Positions 10,105 to 20,455 of a DNA stretch of 64,000 bases are shown in pieces. This DNA comes from Lindgomyces ingoldianus (taxonomy: Eukaryota; Ascomycota; Dothideomycetes; Pleosporales; Lindgomycetaceae). The DNA is taken from NCBI RefSeq assembly GCF_010093535.1, contig NW_022985173.1, positions 1,122,855 to 1,186,854 on the forward strand, in the 5' to 3' direction. The stretch's first letter is position 1. Each line of letters starts with the position of its first letter. A model generated the notes under the pieces. That model had not been told where the DNA came from. It ran no database searches and saw only the letters and a program-made list of their open reading frames with translations. A program made the translations under genes and the position numbers.

Positions 10105-10540
10105 GCTATATGATCCCCAGCGCTTTTATAGTCCCTCCCAGTCCCAAAAACGGCCTCTCCATCAGGTACAGTCAACGGCCTAGCACCTTAATGGACGTTA
10201 GAAACACCACATACTACTGCTCAGCTAGAGCAGCAGGCAAGGCTTATACAAGACCTCCTTCAGCGCCAGTTGCAGTGCCTTAACAGCTAGGCAATCAACT
10301 AGCTTATTGAAGGTTGCGATGCATTTAGCAGTAATACTTGCGAAGGAGAATACAGTGCTCCACGCAGTTAATTAAGGTAGAAAACAGAAGCAACGGCAGC
10401 GCTGAGGGTATATTGGACAGGGAGAAGCCCTACAGGCTCAGCATAGCCAGCTTCTCGTTCAGAATTTAGAAAGTGCTGAGCAGGAGGAGGCTCACAGAGA
10501 AACTACTTAGGTGTGCCAGCGCGCACTACTGACGTGCTTA
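10105..10540 (+). mobile_element. Decayed pogo/Fot-type transposase, C-terminal remnant
   Basis: Three-frame reading recovers the C-terminal tail of fungal pogo/Fot-family DDE transposases. First comes a YDPQR stretch, then SLPVPKTASPSGTVNGLAP, TPHTTAQLEQQARLIQDLL, AIN.LIEGCDAF and KQKQRQR.GYIGQGEALQ. It is broken by several TAG/TGA/TAA codons and frame changes. Several stops could have arisen from CAG or CGA by C-to-T change, as RIP would produce. No catalytic DDE part or terminal inverted repeat was found. Identification rests on wording I recognise from Fot-like tails; the element limits are approximate. Confidence 0.6.
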
Positions 10541-11281
10541 AATCGCCGTATCCAAAGCTATAACAAGCGTCAACATACCAATACCTAGAGAATCTATACA
10601 AAACGTTTTAATTAGGTTTGCTAGTCGTGATGCAATAATCGTGCAAAATGTGCGCCTTCTATGATGGGGTTCGTCGGGGAATGGGAACACGTTATATATT
10701 TCGCTGGTTTGACATAGTAAGCTTAGTAGGAATTGCTCTTGTCTCCATGTAGTTTATCCTTCGTTGACTCTGGATTTCTTAGGTGAGCGGGTATATACTA
10801 CTAGTTGAAATATGGGGAAGAGCTGAGACACTCGTCGTGTATCATAATGTTATGTGGAATTGTTGGAGCAATATTGCCGGGCTAGTTTGAAAGCGGATTG
10901 TGAAAAAACAAGGTAGTCAAGGTGAAGAATAAGCAACGCAGAATTGGGCTGTTTTATCTGCTCTAGTGATGTATGGAATAGGTATCTGCAATGTGTTGCA
11001 CGTGCATTTCTTCCGCCTATATTTATTCTTCTGCTATGCATGGTAGAATGTTGACCTTTTACCGCTTGCAACACAATGATCGTAGGGGCGGTGGCGAGAA
11101 GCTACTATCTGCGCTCAACCCGCTGTTTGATTTGTTGTACATCGGATTCGGATGGCTGTGAATGTTGTACTAGCGAGCGATCGAGTATTCGGATGCTTAC
11201 TGGTGAATGAACATCAGGCCAAAGGTCGCAATGGGTTCCCCGAAGTCCACTCAGAGGAGCAACTCCAGTGGTGAGCAGAGA
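10541..11281. other. Gene-free stretch with one short dispersed repeat
   Basis: Apart from the 83-bp repeat copy at 10991..11073 nothing is recognisable here. Open frames are short and without homology. Confidence 0.4.
10991..11073 (+). repeat. Short dispersed repeat A, copy 1
   Basis: This 83-bp stretch matches 14941..15023 in the same orientation with scattered substitutions. Shared blocks include TTCTGCT and CTTGCAAC. Both copies have the same length; the nature of the element is unknown. Confidence 0.5.
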
Positions 11282-11751
11282 GTACTTAGCTCGGGAGAGA
11301 AGAGCACGTGGACCGCAAAGTTGACTGTCGCATTTGCGCAACGAGTTACAAATTAGAGTTGGTGCGCCAGATCTGAGCCCAGCGCATGGCGGTGGTTGAT
11401 AACTGCGTATGAAAGGTAGGACAGATTACAATCTCAACTCCGCTCCGTTGCGTAGTCCAGTTCCAGAGCCAAAAGGAAAGAAACAGAGTTTGCTCGTTCT
11501 TTCCGAACAGTGAGCTCCCATCAGCCCAATCCTGGAAACTGGATCCAATTTCTCAGAGGTGAAGGGTATTCGAAGTAAATGTATGACAACCCGAGCCAAA
11601 TCAAAAGGAAACAAAGTCTTCAGACCTTTGTGTAATTCCGGTGGAAAGGGAATGTCAGATCTAACTTCCTACCACACTAATCAAAGAAAAGACAGCGTTC
11701 TTTTGGGTCCGCAACCACCATCATGAAGGGTTCAGGTATATTCATTTACGG
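11282..11751 (+). repeat. Dispersed repeat B, copy 1 (about 470 bp)
   Basis: Closely similar along its length to the reverse complement of 41679..42110. Shared blocks include GAGCTCCCATCA, CGAGCCAAATCAAAAGGAAA and ACAAATTAGAG-type sequence. This copy carries small extra insertions relative to the other. No terminal repeat, target duplication or coding sequence is visible, so its class is unknown; it may be a non-autonomous element or a solo LTR fragment. Confidence 0.75.
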
Positions 11752-12596
11752 CTCTCCGCTTCCACATACTTCCCCGAGTCGCACAATGCCACCCCACTCT
11801 GTTCATGCTCGTCAGCGTTAATTGCAGCTTCTTTACCAACGTCTTCTCTTTTGATGCCAGCCATGTGTGGCTAACGATTAAACTTGGAAACGAACCACTA
11901 AATGAAGGCTCTCTAAAGAGGTATTCAATACCCAACGTAATAATGACATCCATGTTCTAGCTGAATTAATTTATCTTACGGGCAACTAATTCGCTCAATG
12001 TGCTGCCAGCCAGAGGCACATAACGTAAGAACTACCCTGCAGATAGGGGAAGGTAAGAAATATTTCCTGGCTCACCTCTTCACTCTGATATGGTATAATA
12101 TACTGTAACATGTCACTTTATTCTTTTCCTGTATTAATTGTGAGGCTAGACAAGGGATGGCAGGTCCACACAGTTGACTTCTGAACTAGAGTAAATTTAG
12201 GGTATAGGATGTATTTAGTCGGCGCATAAATAGGTTATACCCTCTAGATACGTATCCGTAATTTAATAAAATATATCATTTCGGATGCGAGCGCTGCCAT
12301 GGCTTCATTACATCCCCCCAATCTACGCTCAAGCCCTTCCTGAGCTGGCTGGCTAATGATATTCACAAACATTTCCCGCCTCTTAAACTTGTATCGTTTG
12401 TCGACTGCCTAAGCGCATCGTTGCAACTCGCAACTAAATCCGCTAGAGCTGTGCCCGTACCAATCAGGAAGGCTCTGCAATCGGTATTTGTTACAGGCGC
12501 TAGAATACTAGGCGTTAGACAACGTATATGATTGTGGAGACACTATCTACTTCCGCCCTACGTCTTTTCATTTAATGTTTGCACGAGAAATCTTTA
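11752..12596. other. Gene-free stretch
   Basis: No gene recognised. A short frame around 12340-12530 encodes a protein-like but unidentifiable sequence without a usable start, so it is not called. Confidence 0.35.
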
Positions 12597-13668
12597 TCAT
12601 AATCCTGCTACTTGCTGTTTTTGCAGCTTCATAGCTTTTCGATGTTGGTACACTTTGAACCCAATCCCAAAAACCAACCCGATAACACTTCAAGTTGCCG
12701 AAATAATCACACCTGCTAAACCACCTTTAGTTAAACTAGAGCTAGAGGGTGAGTTCGAGCCCCCAGTTCCAGCCACTGAACTACTTGGAGCCGCAGGGTT
12801 CGCGTTCGTTATTGTCAAAATCGACGGTGAGACCGTGGATGACGGAGAGGCCGCGGTTGACGGGAAGGCGAGAGTTGGTGGAGATTCTGCAGTTGACTGA
12901 ACAGTTGCAGTTAGTATACTCTCCCTCGCTCTGGTCCTAACTTGAATAGGATACACATTTTGCCAGGAAAAGCGCAATCGTGGGTCTAAATTCCATCGTG
13001 AGGTTGTAATCACTCTCTGGTTGAAAATATTGTCCAATACAATAACCTCCGTGGGTAGCGACATTGGGCTGCCGCAGGCCTGGAAGCGATTGGGACTATC
13101 TGTTACACGCGGACAACCGTAATCTACAGGGAACGGACATGAGAAGCACCAGTTACCATCAGGTTAATATTCGCGCCAATTCATGGTTACAAACAATAAT
13201 AGGGGTGAGAGAATTAGAATGGAGGTCTGGATACGCACTAATTGGACAACAGAACGCTATCGTCTCGCCCGGTGCTGTAGTCAGAGCACTAGGACTATCT
13301 GGCCCTGGACAAGACCGATAATGCTCGGGGCATACACCAGGAGAATAATAGCTCGTGACCCATGCCCACGGCTCCGTAAAAACGTTTCCATTAGGACAAC
13401 AAGACTCCACCGCGCATCCTTGTGACATCTGAGTCCAAGGGAAGAACTTTGGGTCACTTGAAAAAGACCAAAGCTTGGAAAGACAGTCCGGGGGGAAAGT
13501 GGTGGGAGGGAGTGGCCCAAGGTTTGTGGAGGTGGTCCAACTCGGAATATAAAGGTCATAAGGGCCAAGTGATAGCGTCGTCATTGTGAGTCTTTGTGTG
13601 GAAGGTTTCTGGGAAGAGGTGGATTCAAGAGTGGACAAGAGATTTGCGGAAGCGAGATACAGAACCAA
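12597..13668 (-). pseudogene. Cell-surface-type protein with Ser/Thr stalk, stop codon in the membrane segment
   Basis: Exon 1 (13191..13668) encodes a Cys-containing ectodomain typical of fungal plasma-membrane or secreted proteins: TSTNLGPLPPTTFPPDC, CCPNGNVF, AWVTSYYSPGVCPEHYRSC and GETIAFCCP. A 67-nt intron (13190..13124, GTAACC..CTGTAG) joins in frame to exon 2, which holds a Ser/Thr/Pro/Ala-rich stalk and then GGLAGVIISAT, the start of a membrane helix. A TGA at 12690-12692 follows. The same frame continues past it for 30 codons (12597 stop) as SVIGLVFGIGFKVYQHRKAM, completing a membrane helix with a basic cytoplasmic tail. The TGA therefore looks like a recent nonsense change. A signal peptide is not convincing from the ATG at 13668, so the start is uncertain. 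Function unknown. Confidence 0.55.
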
Positions 13669-16600
13669 GATGCGCTTGCCTCATGACATAATCGCCCAAA
13701 TCCGGTCTTCTAGAAACCGTGTGATAACATTCTTTTGATTGATGATTGGCACATGATGGAGATGGCTCGTGACGCCGAATCACAGTGTGGGTGTAGCGAA
13801 TGGCGTACGTATCTGAGCAACTCAGCCTCCCATTCGCAATGGGCTGCTCCATAATCATCGCAGCGATCAGGTAAGCGAGAAATGAAAATTTTGAGTTCTC
13901 AGGACTCGTGTTACCCTTGGGACTTACTCCATACTCTCACGTGAGTGCGCGTTTGCGCGACAACAGAGGAAGCTTTCCCTCTAGAACCATACCGTCGCAC
14001 CTACTTCACCTAGACCTCAACACCAACACCAATTTTGACTGCAACGGCACTACCCACAATGTTACAGATAATCCCTTTAAACAAAACCAGGGGATCCCAC
14101 TGGAACGGCAAGCTATATTATGGCTTCCTGAATATCCACAGGACGTTTAAGGTACTCTATATACCGGGTTATGTTTATTTTGTGCAGTTCTATCTTTTAA
14201 AATATTTATTTTAATTAGGCATAGTCCGGCCACTAAGTCAACCCTAAATATGTTGCCGCCCTGTTTGACCCTCTCGAATGGCCATGGCTAGCTTAGGACA
14301 AAGAGTCCGTTCCTGCCTTATATATCTATAAATTTGCCTAAGGAAACGGGTATGTTCTTAAATGGTTTAGTGCCCTTTAATTCAGCAACAAACCCTCGCA
14401 CTAAGAGTAAAAAGCCCCTAGCCAAACGCACCAAGGATTTGTTAACTTGCTAGCTTCCTCGGCGAGGTCAATCAGCTATGCAATGTTCAAAGAGGCGAGG
14501 AAGGCTTCTTCCGGGAATCTCGTACAATGATATCAGTTTATCAACGACCATGGCGCATCATGACAGCTACGGCTGCAAGAGATAGCACAGAGGGTTGTTT
14601 CAAGCCTCAAAAGCCTGATGGTCTCATATCGCAGCTATACAGCCCTGCAGATCTAGAGCATGATGTCATGCTTTTTGGCCTCGAGGATGAGTCAAAAGTG
14701 CACAATAACATAGTCAAGAGATAGCCCAACTGAAGAGAATAGGTTTTGCAAGAACTTTCCGTACTCCTAACGAACGATTCATTTTGTCGCTGGGAATATC
14801 ACAACATATTTTTGAGCGAGGATGAACTTGACACAAGCACTGCTGCTGACTTAAAAGGCTTTTCCGACTAGGTCGCTTCTCTGCCGCATCATGGACCGCA
14901 CCGTGGATTTAGTCGCAGTCCAGGACCCGAGGACAACAGCATGTTTTGCAGCGTGTGCATTTATCTGCGTATATATTGTTCTGCTGTGCTTAGCGGAAGG
15001 CTGACCTGTTGCCACTTGCAACATGTTCACCCTTGTCACCAACATGGACAGTATCTAGTCTCAACATGCTAAATATTACTCTAGGCGTAGGCTAAGCCGA
15101 TCAAATGACAATATGCCTAGTATAATTCCTCCTTTTCTAGAGCTAGGAGTAGTTCTTGGTCATCCATTCCACCAAGGGCACTGGTTCGACAACACTCTTT
15201 TCGTATTTTCTGGTCTTCTCGGGCAAGCAGACAAGAATGACTTTATTATGAAACCACCTTGTGTTGCGTTTGCCAAAAGGTTAACCTCCCAGCTAGCACA
15301 GCAGAAGGATATATATAGACGGATAGCTGTACGCGACACCTTGTTCTTACGCACCTTCGTGGTCATGAGCACCTTTTCTTAGACCAGTCGATTTTATAGA
15401 CACGGGGAAGGATTGCTTTGCTAATATAGATGAACACCGCCCTTTTTGCCTGCCACATGCGAAGCTCTTTTTCTCTCCCCGATCACGATCGAGTGCTCCT
15501 GATCCAAAAAAAGTATTGCACAACGAATCCGTCTTCAGTAATGGGCAACTTGTGTGATCATACTATGCACATGCAATGATATCTAATACTCTGTCTCTTC
15601 AAAGGGCAGGGAAATTATCAAGGTTGAACTGGAGTATGACATAGCAAAGGATTAACCATGTCGATTCCGGCACTTACGTCCGATGGAAGTGTGCGACTGC
15701 GTCGTCGCTGGTTTACTATTGAAAAAAAGGGCAAAACGGGCCGCCATCCCTTCCATGGTTATATTCTTGTTTTTGGCTATGCCTTCTTATCATGAAAAGC
15801 AGGGAAAGGCTGCTTCTACCAAGGGAGAGAAAGTTATCCAGCAAAGGGGATTACACGAGCTCAAACTCAGTAAATGCATCTCACCTATTGGTGTTATGTA
15901 CTGCTATTAGCGAGGACATGTCCTTCACAGTTGATCCAGCAGGCACAGTGTTCGGAATCGACAGGTGGAGCACCTACAAATGGTGCAAGAGGGTGAATTG
16001 AGGTCGCGAGCCAAGCCGCCCACCCATCTAATTTATATGCCACGTAACATTCAAAAAGTCAAAAAGCTCCGTTGCACTTACCTTTGAACGCTCTGTATCA
16101 ACTTGGTTCCTATCCCGTTGTCGCATTAGCCAAATCCATCAGCACAGATCTAGGATGAGGAGGCTTTTGGGGAGGTGCTCGCCTCTGAATCACAGCAGAG
16201 CTCCCATACCACCCAATTTCAATCGCAATTCACCATGCAAGAGTAACGGATGCTGATCCTTTAGCTGACGTTTCTACTGCTTCCTCACTCACTAAGTGCG
16301 ACTCTACCAAGAGCGATTTGAGCAGCCCTACAAAAGGTGCGAAGCGCAAAAACAGAACTTAATCTGCTATAACCTCAATTTTCCTATAATAGAGTTGAGT
16401 TTTATAGAGAATTGATGAAACTTTAACTAGTTTAGAGTGACATTTGATCGAGATGTGATCAACTCTTGATGCTAAGCAGTGAATTGTTTGACCACCCTCT
16501 AACCTACACTAGGGCAGATTTGATAGAAAACTCCACATAAACTTCATCCCCGCTAACTATCAAAATGACTAGCCTAGCCCCATTGAGCACCTGCAGGTGG

Positions 16601-19600
16601 GCCACTTACCATCTGTCGGTCCCTAACACTAAGTAGGTGTTGGAGTAGCTGTAACAGAGCATAGAGAAGCATTTAATGGGCGTAGAAAGGGAGGCAGCAA
16701 GTTTCCTAAGGAGTGAAGTCAGAAAAAGGAGGGTTCGTTGGGTTCAATGATGTATACGAGAGAGCATGGCTAAATGCCTGCCATACTTATGTTCCACCAG
16801 GATATCCTTTCGACAATTGCGGAGAGTTCTCAACCAGAATGGCGACAACAGACTACCCACTTGGAATGAGTCGATGCAACCGTCTCCCTACCTCGGCCGA
16901 CTTCATTAAACACACAGAATCCAGTGTGGCTAAAAGTGGCCAACCTTCTATAAGCAGGAAGATCGGGAGGTTTTACGATGAACTAGAGGTTCGTGGTTTT
17001 AGAGCCGCAACGAAGAAACAGGTTGCTCGGAAGATGGTCTGTGCAAATGCTTTAGGGACTTTACGTAGGCATTTCTAACCCGCACTGAAGTGTTTCGACC
17101 TGGTTTGTAGACATCGATGGCCAACGCAGCATTCGCCCTTCTCGATGCCGGATCGGAAAACCCTACACGATCTAAGATCCAAAGACCGGGCGATAGTTTA
17201 TAGGAGCGTCGTCTGGCGGAACACTCCTGCTGCGTAGGGCAGGCTTTTTCGAGCTCTACTAGCCAGACGCGAAATGGTATGCAGAGTCGTAGCTTTCAGG
17301 ACAGCATTTCTCTACGTCAGCGAACTAGTTCTCTCCAGCATAGGTGACCAAGCACACAAACACTTAGATGTAGAGAAAAAATGGTATCAGGGCGAGATCC
17401 TACGTATATTCGTTCTAACCTCTCAGTCTGCTCGAGTCTCTTCCTAGCACAATTGCCGTTGCACCGCTAACATCTCTGACTCCGTCTTCTTTGTCTGGTG
17501 ATGCCGGCATGGGATGCCGTAAGTGTACCGACCAATTTCCCTTGGATTCAATACTTTCTCCACATGCTACCACCCCAGCAAGACTGCTGTTTCCACTTAC
17601 CCCTATTGCAGTCTTTCTTGCACGACACATTCCCTCGGTTGCCTCTCGCACAGCTGCTGCCTCACACACGACAGTAGAAGGTAGTCGTCGATAAGGTTAA
17701 GTTGGGGAAAGATGGCAGAGTCTATCGGAGCAAAAACAAGGTCATCTAGTTCCCTAACCTTAGAAGTTTAGTGAAAAGATGAGCGTATTAGGGTCAACTT
17801 CAATTTCGCAGTAAATGGCAAGGTAAACTAGAGTAGGTGGCGACAACTATTAAAGCAGATATAGAAAGCAATCAAGAGTCTTGATGCATGCAGGCTGAAA
17901 AGACAATAGAGGCAGTAAGTGCCTCCGATGTCGTAAAGAGGGGTGATTTGGGACAAAATTTTGAATCCTATGAATGGTTTTACTAATTTTGGCAAGAGAT
18001 TCTGCTAATCTAATCTACTCTACTCATGTCCCACTGAAGATGCGATAATGTCGGAGAAGTAAGTAACACTAAGGCATTCATTGTATCGGAAAGAAAGTAG
18101 AAGATACCCGAGAGAAGCAATACACACGCGCTTTTACACACAATCACAACGCCACAAGAAAGCATGCACACATGTATCAAGTACTTCCACCCGCAGGGAA
18201 TATGGACTGCTCATCCTACAGAAGCCCTGACCGGCTGTCCCAATCACGCCCAAGCTCGTGTTTCCTAGATAGTCAATATCACACGCTTTTCTCACAACAT
18301 CCACCATCACTAATCATCAATCCCATCTCATCTCATCCAAAGCTGATCCACTTGGAAACAAGAAAAAACGGGTCTGCAAGCAAGATTAAACTCGCCTCGC
18401 ATTAATCCCCAAGCGAAAAAGCAACCCCCAACCTAACTAACCTCAGCCTTGAGTTCAGTCCAGTCCGATCTCGTCTAACATTAGCTTATATCCATGTCCA
18501 TCAATTCCCAATCTGGCTCTTAGCCCGCGCTGACAGAGCCCATAGAAGCAAGAGGTTAGCAAACAAGCACAAATCGAAGCTCACCTGAATTAACATGATC
18601 AGCAATCTGAACCAATGCTTAGGTCCTCTCTCAGTCCTTTATCGACGCGTTATAATCCCCAAACCCTGGGCCAGTGGCTCACTAGTTTCCTAGATCGATT
18701 GACGCTAAACTGAAAGACCATCTTGTATGATGCCTGTGCTATGAAGCGCCAACTTCCACATTAACCCCAGATCTGATCTCATGATTGCCATTGCCCGGGC
18801 CTAGCGGGTGGTAGTAGACTAGAACGTTGGAGTCCAGCTGGCTAATAACCAGCGGTACCGAACGAAATGCAAAAGGCGCCCAAAAGCATTATTACAATTG
18901 GCCTGCATCAGAATTGCCGTTTATATTTCATTATCTGTGCTTACCAATACTATGAGACGGAGTCCAACTCCGACCTCCGCCGGTCAGATAGGCGAGCTCC
19001 TGACGTGCTCGTGCAAGATCGAGATTCGAAGTTTTCAGCTCAAAACGATCGGTCCCATGACCTTGGAAAATCACCTGCCATCCTCCTCGTTCATTATTAT
19101 TACGTGCATTGTGTGCTATCTACGCATATCCGGCTGGCCCTGAGGTAGGCCGCTAGAGATAGCCTGAGGCATCGATGAAGCGAAGCGAAGCTTTCGAAAC
19201 TTTGGTCCTGTCTTGTGCATGCATACACATCCCATGAAATGCGTGCAATCCAACCACGGGACGGTCCGCCTCAGAAGCACGTATTTGTGAACGTGCTACA
19301 TATTGGAGACCCTTTATTCAGGGGGGGGATAAAGAATAATATTAATATTAAGGACACCCATCTCCTGCCATGCCATCTCCTAGTCCCAAACCCAGGCCTC
19401 GCCGAGCCCAACCCTGGTGTACCCAATACCGATATGCAGTCCAAGACATCAGGAACACAAGCGACAAAAAGAGCAAGGGGGAATCGACGCTCCATTCAGC
19501 CACCTGAGTGAATATAACTAGATATGGGGGAACATATGAAAAATGAGCCAATCCCTTCCAAATAGTGTGCGCGAGATACGAGTAGATCGGAGAAACTTGC

Positions 19601-20455
19601 AATCTGGTAAAATGAAGGGAAGCGCCACACCAACGTGGTGATGCAAGACAAGAGAAAACGAGGTAAAGGGAGGGGAATACCGTATGCCGATGCAATGCAG
19701 AAAATCGCAGATCCCAAACAGTTTCTCCACACTATGCGAAAGCACACAGCAATCCAACGCGCAATGAAATGCAAGCGAATGGCGTCCAGGGATACATGTA
19801 ATGCGTGATAGAAATCGCAGAAGTGCAGATATAAAACGCAGTGAATTGTAGTTCGGGGGGAAACGAGTACCCAACATACTATCGAAAGGTGAAACCGTCG
19901 TGTGCCCATCCATATGCCGTTCCAGAGCCATACATCGTACTCGCGTGTTCTCCGTCTTCGTCAAATGGATACTCCGTTCGGTTCAATTGGTCTCGTATGC
20001 GTCGTGGAGTGTCGTTGCTTTGTATTGCGTCCAGATGAGAAAACGAAGAGCAGGCGCGGGCAAGGTAAGCGTATAGCAAACCTCCGGGGAAAGTGTGGAG
20101 TAGGTGTTATGCAACGAAGCAGCCATACCAATGAAATACGTTGCCCTAATTAAGCCAACAAAAAGCGGATGAGGGGGTTGGGCAGATGCTGTGCATAGTG
20201 TACAGGGTATGAAAGAAAATAATGAAAAAGGAGAAGAATTCACATTGAAGAAGTAAACGACCGAGTCCTCCATGATGAGTCTTCGTTTCAATTTCCCATC
20301 CAACGTCTGTATCCTCAATAAGACCTCGCTTGGACTAAGGTTGACCCATTTCTGAATACAGTCGAGGTAAGTCTGCGATGTCCGATTTGGAGATAGGCTG
20401 CCCGAGTGCAAGTTTTTGTTGCAGATGCCAGGGAATGCGGAGACTATTCAACACC
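13669..20455. other. Gene-poor tract of 6.8 kb
   Basis: No gene is supportable. Open frames are short (the longest, at 16713..17078, has 121 codons) and carry no recognisable family. It contains the second copy of repeat A. The part next to 20.4 kb probably includes the 3' untranslated region of the RSC7-like gene. No tRNA, rRNA or CRISPR structure was seen. Confidence 0.4.
14941..15023 (+). repeat. Short dispersed repeat A, copy 2
   Basis: Partner of 10991..11073, same strand and same 83-bp length, diverged by scattered base changes. No coding potential. Confidence 0.5.

Noticed and set aside
16713..17078. A 121-codon frame with a protein-like composition
   Set aside because: No homology recognised, no neighbouring exons and a gene-poor context; a database search would be needed to support it.
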